From Typhlomys cinereus (Eukaryota > Chordata > Mammalia > Rodentia > Platacanthomyidae), in contig JALPQD010000102.1 in assembly GCA_023101885.1 (NCBI GenBank), forward strand, positions 744,001 through 808,000: a stretch of DNA of 64,000 nt, given 5' to 3'. The position numbers and the translations under genes are program-made. The notes below the pieces were generated by a model. That model worked only from the letters and a program-made list of their open reading frames with translations, was not told the DNA's origin and searched no databases. Of the stretch, positions 25,085 through 35,786 are shown piece by piece. Position 1 is the stretch's first letter, and the number at the start of each line of letters is the position of its first letter.

Positions 25085-25325
25085 CAATTAGACAGTGTTG
25101 TAGGGATTCAACTAGACTTCCAGCTTCCCCAGTAATGCTAAAATCTCAGTCTTCACCCTAAATTAGTGACAGAGTGATAGCAGTTGAAGACTCCTACAGG
25201 AGAGGAAGTCATTGTCTTCAGTGGTGTAACTACTGGTACCTGATCCAATGGATAGTTTCATACCTGTGCCTATATGAGCAACCCTGATTGTGTGAAGTGG
25301 GTCACAAAACAAAAGCAAAACAAGA
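25085..25325 (+). mobile_element. old L1 3' UTR-like fragment
   Basis: Shares aggagaggaagtcattgtct, gtggtgtaactactgg, and aagtgggtcacaaaac with the block at 27465-27585. The order suits the 3' end of an older rodent L1 family. Boundaries are approximate. Confidence 0.45.
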
Positions 25326-25723
25326 CACATTACTCGATCACATCCCCGGGGAATCCGATGGAGATAGGAGGCGTCTGCCTTGCCCTTCCAAAAGCTGTCT
25401 CTCAGCCTTCACATTACCTCTTTTCTCTGTCTCAGCAGGGCATGGCTGGGGAAGCACGACCTTTGAAATGTCCAAGATGCAATTTTACAAGCAACATCAC
25501 TCTTTGAGCTTCCAAAGAGCAAAATTCTTCTGTACTTCCATTTCAGTGTCCAATATTCAGGACTTTTGCTGTCTTTCTAAAAAGATGAACTTCTTTATAA
25601 TCTCTAATCTGCCTCTTTACTGAATTTCTAGAGTCTGTGCTCCTACTACTTTTCTGATTTAAATGCAAACATTCTCAGTTGTTTTCCCACATCATAATTC
25701 CTTATTTTGATAAAAGATTCTAT

Positions 25724-25726
25724 AAA

Positions 25727-25818
<92 letters not shown>

Positions 25819-25848
25819 GAAAGAAAGAAAAAGAAAGAAAGAGAAAAA
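25724..25848 (+). repeat. (GAAA)n microsatellite
   Basis: About 30 GAAA units, uninterrupted until a few GAGAAA and AAAAAG variants near the right end. Confidence 0.97.
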
Positions 25849-25849
25849 C

Positions 25850-27060
25850 ATAATTCCTTATACCTTGGAGAAAAAGAAGCCAAATACTCCTAGATCCTGA
25901 ACAGTGCCCACAAACAACTCAGGAATTTTCCCAAGTCATCCACTGAATCTCACACTCTTGTCTGCTCTGGACACATCGGATAGATGCCCTCAAAAGCAGT
26001 GCTTTACCAAGTTTCTAGGTATTCCTAGGGGACGCCAAGGCCTAGGACCCACTCCCTGGAGATGGATTCCATGGTGCCGCCTGAAATAGACTGGCGGATG
26101 GAGACTTCTCCCTATCCGTGAAATGAACAATGCTTATTTTTGCTCAGGCTGACTCATGGCCCAACTCGGGACAGTTATAGGCCAAGTATTTTCCTAAATG
26201 TTCCTCCCTTGATTGTCTTATGACCACTGAGGCATGCTACCTGTAGATCAAAAGAATAACAAGACTGCTAATGGGATGGCAGACCCTGACCAGTTTATAA
26301 TTAACTGTACTTGAAAACATTATGTGTGCTCCATAGATTCACTATGTGTCACTTGTATTTTTCTGATAGTTTCACAATGTATATCCTGTTTTCACAGTGT
26401 GTGTTTACCTAATATCTGTAAAAATAACTTAGCTGTGCTGTTCCTTGGTTTTGGGTTATAATACTAGTGCTTACTATGAACAAACTCAGCTTGGATCATG
26501 ATATCCTTGCTCCCTTTGATCCAGCCTGAACTCATTCCTACTGCTTCCACTCCTGTTCTCATGGATGGTCTGAGACTGAGCCTTTTTCCCGGGAAGCTAG
26601 GGTTGGTGCTGGTCTCAGGCCCAGCAGGTATTCCTGAGTCCAGTTGAATTGACACCTGCAAATACCCATCTCAGAGGCAATGAGTGGGGGTTGCAAATGC
26701 AATTTCCCTAAATTGTAAGCGATCTGTTCTGTCTCCAGCTTACCAGCAAAGTCACTGGCTCGCCCGTCCTAAGCTCAGGTGAAGACTTGAACCTTGGAGT
26801 CAGGTGGCAGTGAGTTCTTGGATCATAAAAAAGCACCAGGTCTTCTTAAACAGCTTATATAAAGGCCTTCATAGGATTAGCAAGATTAAGATGTGTACTA
26901 CAATGAATGTGAAGTGTATGATCCAAAGTAAGCATGATGTTTGGCAAATCATTTGTTTTATTCACTTTTTTTTTGCTAATTGTTTAACCTCCATATACCT
27001 CAACATTTCCCACGATGACTTTCTGTAAGAGTCTTTCTAGTGGTCTGTTCTGTAATAAAT
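25850..27060. other. intergenic, no gene recognised
   Basis: Mostly single-copy-looking sequence without ORFs of note. A short T-run occurs near 26967. No named repeat was recognised. Confidence 0.4.
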
Positions 27061-27216
27061 GAATCAATCACAACAGATGCACTGCATCCTTAGGTCTCCA
27101 ACCTACCCAGTGAGCCTAAGTGCCAGTAAAAGAGTTTTTAATCTCAAAAAAAAAAAAAAAGCCAGGATAAATGGCTCCCGAAGCGTGACACCCGTGGTTG
27201 ACCTCTGGGTTCTGTA

Positions 27217-27240
27217 CACACACACACACACACACACATA
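27217..27240. repeat. (CA)n microsatellite
   Basis: Twelve CA units next to an A-run at 27147-27161 and ttgacctctgggttctgtac, probably the tail of a decayed SINE. Confidence 0.7.
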
Positions 27241-27464
27241 CACACTGCATATGGACATACAGAAAAGAACAATGAATAAAGGAAGATATAAAACATGACA
27301 TTGGGATGAAAACAAATACATTACTGGATGAGTTATATTCCTTAACTCACAATGGCTGCAGTTGCCTGCCTAAAGCCTGCACAAGACAACTCGTACACAT
27401 TCATTCATTCACAGAGAAGGGCTAGTGAAACCCCAGCCCATCCTTGGGAGCTAATGGCAGTTGA

Positions 27465-27730
27465 GGACTTCTGGGAAAGAGGAAGTCGGTCTCTGATGGT
27501 GTAGCCACTGGTGGAGTATCCTGCTTGCTTGAGCAACTCTGGCTGAACCCAGTGGGTCACAGCACAAAGTAAAAAAAAAAACAAAAAGAAGTGAAAGTAG
27601 GAGCTTGTGAGAGGAAGTGGGAAATGGTGAGGATTGAAGGAAAACAGCAGAAGTAGAGGGATACGTGTGATCAGAACGTATTGTCTGCGTACATGTGTTT
27701 CATGGTGCATTTGTTTTGGGCACAGCTTAT
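27465..27730 (+). mobile_element. old L1 3' UTR-like fragment
   Basis: Related to 25085-25325 (gaggaagtcggtctctgat, gtggtgtagccactggtgg style). It continues with gtgatcagaacgtattgtc and a final tgtttcatggtgcatttg, typical of rodent L1 3' ends. Confidence 0.5.
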
Positions 27731-28111
27731 AGCACTTTGAAACAGTCCATTTTGAAGGAAGGCTCAGAAAGTGAAGTACTCCTTAGTCTCAGGAAGTTAC
27801 TTGAACCAAGACTCAGGATGGAGTAGCTTTCCCCAAGGTAAAGAAAGCAATAAATAATTGCTATGGGAAGGAGATACCTTAGCCAGCCATTGGTCTGGGA
27901 GAGATTCTTCCAACAAGCTCCAGGGTTACGGTTTCTGTGACTCGCTCACGCTGGGGTGGCCTTTCAATGACCCAACTGCCTTTGAGTTCACCCTGTTCTT
28001 GAAAGTAACCCTGACTCCTACTCCTGTACATAATCTCAGTACACTCATTGGTTTGTCAAGTAGGATCTTGTAGTAATCATTGTTTTGGTCTGTCATCGAA
28101 TTTCTTTTTTT

Positions 28112-28435
28112 TTTTTTTTTTAAGTTTTTTTTTTTAATTTTTTTTTATTATTATTAATTCAACTGTGTGCATATGCGTGTGTATGTGCGTGCGCGCGTGT
28201 CTCTATTTTTGTGTGTGTATGTCTGTGTATGTGTAGAACCACGGACTAATTCGCGAACCACCATAGACGCCTCCACCTCCTTCTGCCCCGGGATTCATAG
28301 GCTCCGCCCTACCAGGACCAGAAGCGCAGGCCGCCCCCGCTTCCGTCTGGCGTCTATACGTGGGATCTGGGATCCGAACTCAGGACCTTCCGCCTGCAAG
28401 GCGGAGGCTTAACCCCTGAGCCACCTCTCCAGCCC
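28112..28435 (-). repeat. young B2-superfamily-like SINE, nested
   Basis: Minus-strand young-subtype copy: attcaactgtg tail complement, accacggactaattcgcga, cgtctatacgtgggatctgg, head ccacctctccagcc. The target duplication cgaatttcttttttt is at 28097-28111 and 28436-28450. It was inserted into the A-tail side of the older SINE next door. Confidence 0.93.
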
Positions 28436-28450
28436 CGAATTTCTTTTTTT

Positions 28451-28465
28451 AACTTTATATTTATT

Positions 28466-28522
<57 letters not shown>

Positions 28523-28744
28523 GTATCTCTGAAGAGAACCAAGGGTGATTTCCGGAATCACCCTGGATCACTTCTACCTCTTTTTTACTTAGCTCTAGGT
28601 TTTCCCAGGCTTTGCCCCCCCCCCCGGCTGGAAATGCAGGCTGCCACGTTTCTGCCTGGCACTTTTACATGGGACTTGGAATCTGAACTCAGGTCATTCT
28701 GCTTTGGAGGCAGAGTCTTAACCCCTGAGCATTTCTCCAGCCCC
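28451..28744 (-). repeat. older B2-superfamily-like SINE
   Basis: Minus-strand copy with TG run 28471-28513, body gaaccaagggtgatttccgg and head gagcatttctccagcccc. It is flanked by copies of the LTR target (ctgtcatcgaatttct at 28090-28105, ctgtcactgaatttct at 28745-28760), allowing for the nested insertion. Confidence 0.88.
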
Positions 28745-28814
28745 TGTCACTGAATTTCTATCTGGGATGGATAAATGGTTGTGTGGCACTTCCCCTCAAG
28801 AAAAGAAATTATTA

Positions 28815-28893
28815 AATAGGGGTTAAAACTTTTGCCTAATAAGCAAAAGGACCTGTGTTCAGATCCCAGGTTCCACATAAAAACACCAGGCAG
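28815..28893 (+). repeat. B2-superfamily-like SINE, head only
   Basis: Only the tRNA-like head and early body (ggggttaaaacttttgccta ... cacataaaaacaccaggcag) remain. Another copy begins directly after it. Confidence 0.75.
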
Positions 28894-29075
28894 GGGGCTG
28901 GAGAGATGGCTCGAGGATTAGGACTCTGCCTCCAAAGCAGAGGGTCCTGAGTTCAGATCCCAGATCCCAGGTCCTACATAAAAAAAAAAAGTAATGAGGA
29001 GGTCGAGCAATCTAGAGTGATTCCACAGTCACACACACTTAAGTTTCCTACATATACCCCACATTAAAATAAAAA
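28894..29075 (+). repeat. B2-superfamily-like SINE, internally deleted
   Basis: Head gggctggagagatggctcga, then a short A-run replacing most of the body, then aggaggtcgagcaatctaga and an A-rich tail. A tandem partner of the fragment on its left. Confidence 0.8.
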
Positions 29076-29256
29076 GTTAAACAATAAATCAATTATTATG
29101 AAACTGAACTCTTTCAAGAAAAAGACCTGAAAAGCCCAACACAATGAAATAATATTCTACACCTGTGCAAGTTTCAAAGTACATCTAGTGATATTTGCCA
29201 CTGATTTTTCTTATGATGAGTGAAGAAATACATCTAGGGAAAGAGCCAGACTTTGG

Positions 29257-29702
29257 AGCTGGAGAGAGGCTCAGGGGTTAAGACTCTGCCTCACAAGCAG
29301 AAAATCCTGAGTCCCCATCCCAGGTCCCACTTAAAAATGCCAGGCTGATGGTAGGGCGGAGCCTGTGAATCCCGGGACAGAGTAAACAAGGAAGAGGTGG
29401 AGGTGGTCCATGGCGGTTCCCGAATTCGCCCGTGGTTCTACACACACACACACACATACATACACATGCGCACACACACATACACGCACAATTGAATAAA
29501 TAATAAATAAAAAAAATTTTTAAAAAATGCCAGGCTGAATCCACGGAGGCCTGCACTTCTGGCCCTGGTAGGCAGAGCCTGGGAAATCCTAGAGCGAAGC
29601 AGAAAGGAGGTAGAAGCAATCCAGGATGATTCCTGAGTCACCCTTGATCCTTCACAGGGACACACAGTGTACACACACACACACTCATGCATGCAAAAAA
29701 AA
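29257..29702 (+). repeat. B2-superfamily-like SINE containing a nested SINE
   Basis: Head at 29257-29348, interrupted at 29349-29522, resuming at 29523 with aatgccaggctgaatccacg and ending at the CA tail and A-run near 29700. Confidence 0.9.
29349..29522 (+). repeat. young SINE, 5'-truncated, nested
   Basis: Begins mid-body (tggtagggcggagcctgtga) and ends with (CA)n and ataataaataaaaaa. The target duplication aaaaatgccaggctga is perfect at 29333-29348 and 29523-29538. It lacks the tRNA-like promoter head. Confidence 0.95.
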
Positions 29703-30879
29703 GGACACATTTTAAAGAAAAGAATTTTAAAACAAAATCAGCCTCGGACACTGCCTTTCCGTACACTTTCCATATAGGAAGGCCTTACTGATGTCACACT
29801 GCATAGCAAAGTCTCATGACGTTTCCATAGGTAAATGAATTACCTAAACCCAATATTTGAATTCCTATTATAGATACTGCTGCTAAATCCTACAATTCTT
29901 CCTTATCTGCTTCCATGAAATCACCATTCACTTGTCCTAGCTCATCAGTGGGAGTGTAACGTGGTCATTTATATATTTAAAACAACTGTTGAACATCATT
30001 ACTTTTTCCAACAAGTGCCAAAGATTTAAGAAAAATGTTCCAAGGATTCTGGGCCCTTTGGTCTGGATCGTGGAGGAGAGAGAGACCACACCTGTGGAAC
30101 GGCATGCAAACTACCCTCAGATGCACTTATCCTCCAGGACGACACCCAGAGATGGTTTAGAGGGCTAGGGAAAGGAAGGGCTGTGTGCTTTTCATTACAA
30201 GAAAAAAGAAAAGGTTTCCTGTGTTTTGTCCTCTGTCATTGGGCTGTAAGAGTGGGAGTGTGGAAGGACACTGCATAGTAATGAGGCTGAGATTGGAGCT
30301 ACAGTCCCATTGCTTTGGGGCCTTAGAATTTTACGTTAATCTCTGCTTTCATATCTGTAGGTTTCATGAAGTTCCTGAGAAGATATCTTGATTGCCAGCT
30401 TGAGAGTTACTTCACCATTTCTTGTGTCCCACAATATATCACAGTTCTGTAGAGTAAAGACAACACATGTGGTATCTATAGTTCTAGCCCCTGTCATCAT
30501 TCATCATTTTCAATTCTGCTTTCTCTGTTGTATATTTAAAAAAGGAATCTAGAGACATACAAAAATCCCTGTCACGTTAAGCCTTTTCTAAAGGATTATT
30601 GCACATTAAGCAAGGATAAATATATAACTAACCATTGCTCAAGTTGCATTGCATTTTCTACCTTCCTGGAGAAACTGGGATACTGGGAAGAACAAATGGG
30701 CTGAGAGGAAGCTAGCGCTCCAGTTCTAGCACAGCCAATAAAGTAAGAAATTCACTCAATTTAGGATCCTCCAATATTAGGCATGTAACCTTTCATATCT
30801 GCTCTGCCTATTTAAGCTCCAAAGAAAAAAATGTTGTTATAACTCAAGAGACAATAAGTTTCATGGTTACTGCTTACAT
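29703..30879. other. intergenic, no gene recognised
   Basis: No exon, RNA gene or named repeat recognised. Short frames only. Confidence 0.4.
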
Positions 30880-31320
30880 AAAAATTTCTGTAATCAACAT
30901 CATCTTCTGGACATGACAGGGCTGTGGTATCCAGGAATTCACTGCAGCTACGTGTATTTCCACAAGACCTGTACAGGTTTGTCTTATCAAAATTACACCA
31001 TAGAAGGGGAAAGATCTTAACTGATCAGGGTTCATGTGATGGGGAGGGGACAGAGAGAAAAGATGTTTTTTTTCAGTGATATAACCACTGATAAATGATT
31101 CGTGCTCCAGCAAGTACTCAGACATATGCCATCAAAGGCAACCCAGATGAAAAACAACAGGCCATGGAAACACACGTGCAAGACTTGAAAATAGAAAGGG
31201 AGACTGGCAGGGAAGGGGAAGGGTTGTAAGGAGAATAGGATGAAGATTAAGGTGTGAAAATATCATAAATTCACTATATTCATGTATAAAACACTAAGAA
31301 TACTAAAAAGTATATTTTTT
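30880..31320 (+). mobile_element. old L1 3' UTR-like fragment
   Basis: Ordered blocks such as gacatgacagggctgtggt, tgatggggaggggacagaga, and aaggggaagggttgtaagg, ending tgtataaaacactaagaata with an A/T-rich tail, suit an old rodent L1 3' UTR. No coding remnant. Confidence 0.45.
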
Positions 31321-31407
31321 AAAAAGTGGATGCAATTTTTTTGAAATGTCACAAAAGCTTAAACTATAAATTTAAAGTCTAGGTTTTTCTGCTTTGTTTT
31401 CATTTTT

Positions 31408-31503
31408 TTTTTTTTTTTTTTTTTTTTCCGGTGCTGGGGACCGAACCCAGGGCCTCGTGCTTGCTAGGCACGTGCTCTACCACTGAGCTAAATCCCCAAC
31501 CCA
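31408..31503 (-). repeat. ID SINE, recent insertion
   Basis: The complement is an almost intact ID element (tRNA-Ala-derived): ctggggatttagctcagtgg-type A box and B box, then a long A-tail seen as the T-run. The target duplication tgttttcattttt is at 31395-31407 and 31504-31516. Closely similar to rat-type ID sequence. Confidence 0.92.
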
Positions 31504-31516
31504 TGTTTTCATTTTT

Positions 31517-32540
31517 GTTTTGCTTTTTATAGTAGTAGAACAAAAAGCACATGTTGAAATATATCTATATGTCCCCCCTACAAATCCTCAAACTCCAAGC
31601 CAAAGGATGACTCATTCAAGCTCACCTTGATGAGGAGAATAAATTTGGTAGAGGTTACTTATGCAGTAGTAAAGAATAAATTTCCTCCCAAATTCTCCAA
31701 TCCCTACCCACCCCCAAAAAATTCCTGTTTTTATTTGGCTATAAATTTACAAACAGGATGCAAAGGCTGGGTTCAGAGCGCTACCTAGTGTTAAAGCAGT
31801 AGAGGTGACAGCCGGCTTAGCAACATAAGGCACAGAACGAACCAGGCTCTGGAAAGTTGCATGTTACCAGAGATTTTGTCAGTCACAGCAAACACTACCA
31901 GCCATAGAAAAGATGATGTTGTGCTGTGTGCAACACAAACAGCCAAATAGTGACTTGCTGTAAGATGGCGCTGTACTGGCTGGGATTCAGATGAGATTCA
32001 CTAGAAGAAGGGCTTTAAGTCTGTGACTCATCTATTCCAGAGAAGACTATATTTGGTAAAATTGTGGCACAAAAGTTCATTCTGGAAAGAACGATCAAAA
32101 ATTATCACAAAATGACAACTCATATATATGAGTTAACCAGTGTTTATTAAGATGCTTGATATTGAAGGAAGTTTACTGGTTTGGATGCTTTGAATGCATC
32201 TTTAAAGTTATGATAGCTTTATGAAAATACAATTCGAATGTTACAAAATTCAGCCTCAAAATGTATAATTCAGTCATTCATAGTTATTATGATACCTCTG
32301 CTGAAAACCCATGTGACTTTGTGATGTGAACAGTCTGTAGTAACACCTGTGGAGCACTTCCTAGCCTACTAAGCGCCTTTGCCTCTTATCTCTCACCACA
32401 CCCACCAGGAGCAACAGGTAGAAAAACTTTGACCCCCTTTGAAGTCAACCTGACTCACACTGCTAGTTAAGGGCAAAGACTAGAAGTTTGACTCAGTACT
32501 AGGAGTTTCCACAATCTGATCCACTCACTGCCTGGGGAAA
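31517..32540. other. intergenic, no gene recognised
   Basis: No gene. A CTCF-like 15-mer, gcgctacctagtgtt, is at 31778-31792 and is treated under findings. Confidence 0.4.
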
Positions 32541-32899
32541 CCAGCGGCAAGAGATAGTCACATTTCGGAGACAGCACATTCGGTCCCAGCAGCAAAATCT
32601 GAAACCCACTCGACTTGCCCGTCCACTGAATCAGTGATCAGTCTGGTCCTTCACCGAGTGGGCAAACCTGTCTGGGAATCTTCTGTCTGTGGGCTTCTGA
32701 AAGAGAAGCATCTGGGAGTGAACAGAGCCACCCTTTTCCTCCTGGACCTGTCCTTAGTTCTTCCTCTACGGGGTCGACTTAACAGTGTTGCTATGATGAT
32801 TAAGATTGGTCCAGGGTTACAGATCACCAGCCAGGAGCTTCACTCATTTTGGATAACAAAAGCATGCAAAGTCTTTAACCACTGGTTAATAAAACATTT

Positions 32900-33110
32900 T
32901 TTGAGGATTAAGATAGAATTCATTAGAGGAGAGAAAGAATGGAACTCACGGACTCCAGATATGGAGTGCTATGAGGGGCTAGGGCGCCCTAGAGAACTTA
33001 TGGACTCCACGCATGGAAGCCACGAGAGGCAAGGAGCTAGAAACAACTCACAGACTCCACATATGGAGTGCCTGTGGAGTGTCGTGAGGGGCAGGCGCCT
33101 AAAACTAAAG
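32900..33110 (-). repeat. LTR-like repeat, inverted relative to 24400 copy
   Basis: The complement resembles the direct-repeat part of 24530-24710. Here the units read actccacatatggagtgc and actccacgcatggaagcc, preceded by tcattagaggagagaaagaa, which mirrors the ttctctcctctaataaactc stretch of the other copy. The 175-codon frame crossing it is not a gene. Confidence 0.45.
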
Positions 33111-33199
33111 ACTTTTGGAATTACTATATTCGAAGATGTCAACACCTGGGCCGCCTCCTAGACGATTCAGATTTATTACATACATTCTGGATCTGGGAA

Positions 33200-33440
33200 G
33201 CAAATTATTTTTTTAATTTACTTAATTTAATTGATGCACGTGTGAACATTGCACATAGGTGTTCATGTATGTGGAAGTCAAAGGACAGCTTTGGGTGTCT
33301 TTCCTTGGGTACCATCTACTTGATCTACTTCTTTTTTTTTTTTTTTTCTTGAGTCAGGGGTATCTCAGTGGTCTGAAACTCACCAAGCAGGCTAGGCTAT
33401 CTGGCCATCGTGCCCTAAGCATCTGCCCATCTTCTCTCTC
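33200..33440 (-). repeat. SINE/retroposon remnant
   Basis: A ggaagtcaaaggacagcttt block followed by a T-run at 33331-33347 and ctcaccaagcaggctaggct. This wording is common in rodent genomes as a diverged interspersed repeat, but I cannot name the family. Confidence 0.4.
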
Positions 33441-33479
33441 ATTAGTATGGGGATAATTTAATTTATATTGGACAGCTAT

Positions 33480-33935
33480 GGAAATGAGGACTGCCCTGTC
33501 TTGTGGGACCCATGCCTGCACCCCTCCAGATCCACCTCACTTCCCCACTAGCTCTGGGGCAGGCATTGGCAACTCCTGGACTATAAAAGATCATAAAGAC
33601 CCCCCCCCTCTGTGTCTCTCTTTTTGTCTCTCTCTCTTTCTCTCTCTCTCTCTCTCCTGCTCTCCTCACCAATGATTCTGTACTCTCTTAGCCATGTTCT
33701 CCTAATTCTCTGTTATCTTAAGCTATAGCCACTGCTCTAATGCTTTCCCACCTTAAAGTTATGGCTTCCTCTTGCCTCCACAGACTGAGCATCCAAGAGT
33801 TTCTTCCCTTTTCTCTCATTTTCAATAAAATCTCTGCTTATACCTCTCTGTGTGCTCTGGTTTCAATCTTCAGCTCCAGAATACAAGAACCCCAAGGAAG
33901 AAAAAACCCACAACACTAGTGGTTTTGTAAGCATG
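33480..33935 (+). repeat. LTR-like repeat 3' part
   Basis: A (C/T)-rich tract at 33600-33656, then ttttcaataaaatctctgct with a poly(A) signal, then tctggtttcaatcttcagct, matching the 3' end of the LTR-like copy at 24700-24760. Confidence 0.5.
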
Positions 33936-33984
33936 GAGTATATAAGGTGCACTACCACACCAGACTGGTTTTTGTTTGTTTTTG

Positions 33985-34078
33985 ATTCTGTTTTTAGTGT
34001 GGGTTTCTGGGGATCAAACGCCAGTGCAATTGCTTACAAGGTAATCATTTTGCCAACTAAACTACCTCCCAGGCCATA
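33985..34078 (-). repeat. ID-like SINE, old
   Basis: The complement shows a tRNA-like promoter (right edge ccaactaaactacctcccag) with tctggggatcaaacgccagt on the left. Diverged. Confidence 0.55.
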
Positions 34079-34152
34079 AAAGTAAATTCTTTAACTTTTA
34101 AACTTTGTAAATTACAGTCTCTGAGCAATGTAACTTACAAAACCATTGGATC

Positions 34153-34383
34153 AGGCTGGAGAAATGGCTCAGAAGTTAAGACTTTGCCTTGCAAGCAGAA
34201 GGTCCTGAATTTGGATCCCAGGTCCCACAAAAAACACCAGGGCTTGTGCTTCTGGTCCTCGTGGGCAAAGCCTGGGAAATCCCTGCACGCAGCAAAAAAG
34301 GAGATAGAAGCAATCCAGGATGATTCCCGAATTCACCTTTGGTCCAACACAGGGACACACAGTGCCTTCAGATATATTTGATT

Positions 34384-34437
<54 letters not shown>
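34153..34437 (+). repeat. B2-superfamily-like SINE with (GATA)n tail
   Basis: Head ggctggagaaatggctcaga and body tcccacaaaaaacaccagg are normal. The usual CA tail is replaced by about 13 GATA units at 34383-34435. Imperfect flanking duplications: aaccattggatca (34141-34153) and aacattgcatca (34440-34451). Confidence 0.85.
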
Positions 34438-34451
34438 AAAACATTGCATCA

Positions 34452-35210
34452 TAGATACAGTCATTATAAAGACATTCAGGTGAGCCTCTCCCCTGAAAAA
34501 CGTATAGTTAAGTTTTGGTATGCCTTGTTCCTTCCTTTAGTATGTCTCTATTGACCCCTATGCTTAAGACCTGTTTTAATAGACCCCAACTCTGCTTTCA
34601 TTCAGGTTTCTCGTGAAATTCCCCAAGAGAAAGAGAATTTGCCAGACTAGTACTAGCAACAATGGAGCTGACAAGCCAACCTTGAAAACCCGCACAAAAG
34701 TCAAGACATACACTATACTGATTCAGTTCGGTAGCGCCAACTTTCGGTTATTTAAAAACCACAGCTTTTCACATTTGTAGCTGTCCCACCACAGTATGAT
34801 TGTGCTTATCATTAAACCCAGAACATTAGAAACCTGTGTAGTCTAAATTATTCGGCCCTTAATTTTGCAAACAAAGCAAAGCCACGCACACAAGAAAAAT
34901 GCGACATGGTTGGAATATCTTAGAAAGGCACCTCTCCCCCAAAGTGGTTTATTAGTTATTGTGTAAGTTTCAAGGAGTAAAGGGCAGTTTCATGCAGCTA
35001 GAAAACCACCAGCGGGGCATAAATATTGTTAAGGATTATCCGAGTGCTACAAACACCATCTGCTTTAGGATAACCGTCGACAGGGTTTGTATGAATGCTG
35101 CACGTCTCTCAGCCACAGGAGGCCTTCGAAGCACTCGGGTGGCTTTTGCAGCAAAACTTGTGCACACGTCAAAAGCTGAAGAATCCAGCGTATAGGGAGG
35201 AGCTCGGCTC
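34452..35210. other. ABRAXAS1 upstream flank, no gene recognised
   Basis: Single-copy-looking sequence leading into the CpG island. No exon was identified. Confidence 0.45.
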
Positions 35211-35376
35211 CAGCCACCTCGCCCACAGAGGGCGCTCGCACTCCCTTCGACCGCGCGGTGCTGGTGCTCACGCCCAGGCTTCGCAGGCCCCGCCCACCAG
35301 CCCCTCTCTCCAGGCCCCGCGCCGCCCGCAGCCTTGCGCCCCGCCCTCTAACCTCCGCCCCGCCCTCCCACCGCCC

Positions 35377-35700
35377 GCCGACGCGCGCCCCGCCCCCCGA
35401 CGCCCGCCCCGCTCTCCAGGCCCCGCCCGCCCCGCCCCGCCCGCCGACGCGCGCCCCGCCCTCTAGGCTCCGCCCCGCCCCCCCCGCCGCCCGCCGACGC
35501 GCGCCCCGCCCTCCAGGCCCTGTCCCGCCCCCCCGCCGCCCGCCGACGCGCGCCCCGCCCCAGGCCCCGCCCCGCCCCGCGCCGCCCGCCGATGAGCGCC
35601 CCGCCCTCCAGGCCCCGCCCTCCAGGCCCCGCCCTCTAGGCCCCGCACCGCCCGCCGACGCGCGCCCCGCCCTCCAGGCCCCGCCCCGCCGCCGCCCGCG
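35377..35700. repeat. GC-rich minisatellite in promoter
   Basis: The core gccgacgcgcgccccgcc, followed by variants of ctccaggccccgcc, recurs at 35377, 35443, 35493, 35542, 35588 (variant gccgatgagc) and 35654, spacing 46-66 bp. Shorter ccgccc blocks fill the gaps. The open frames across it are an artefact of the repeat. Confidence 0.9.
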
Positions 35701-35786
35701 GTAGGCTCGGCGCCGTGCTCGCCCCGCCCCGGCGCTCCCGTGAGGCGCTGCGGCCCGGCTGTGGCGGCAGCGGCTGCGGTGGCGGC

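Larger units (their letters stand above)
27830..28800 (+). repeat. MaLR/ORR1-like LTR, split by two nested SINEs
   Basis: The 3' part of the LTR reads ctgactcctactcctgtaca, cactcattggtttgtcaagt and tttggtctgtcatcgaattt, is interrupted at about 28105, and resumes at 28745 with ctgtcactgaatttctatct and ggcacttcccctcaag. It is the third copy of the repeat at 5110-5600 and 11963-12150. Confidence 0.6.

Noticed and set aside
25679..25900. Lys/Glu-rich 73-codon frame
   Set aside because: It is a translation of the (GAAA)n microsatellite.
31408..31503. tRNA-Ala gene
   Set aside because: The A and B box region belongs to an ID SINE: it has a long A-tail and target duplication and does not fold as a full cloverleaf.
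32634..33161. 175-codon frame
   Set aside because: It crosses an LTR-like repeat with internal direct repeats. No similarity to a known protein was recognised, and there is no splice or promoter context.
35258..35704. 148-codon plus-strand and 262-codon minus-strand open frames across the CpG island
   Set aside because: They are built from the GC-rich minisatellite; the low-complexity Pro/Arg/Ala or Gly/Ala/Arg output has no domain, and GC-rich DNA lacks stop codons by chance.
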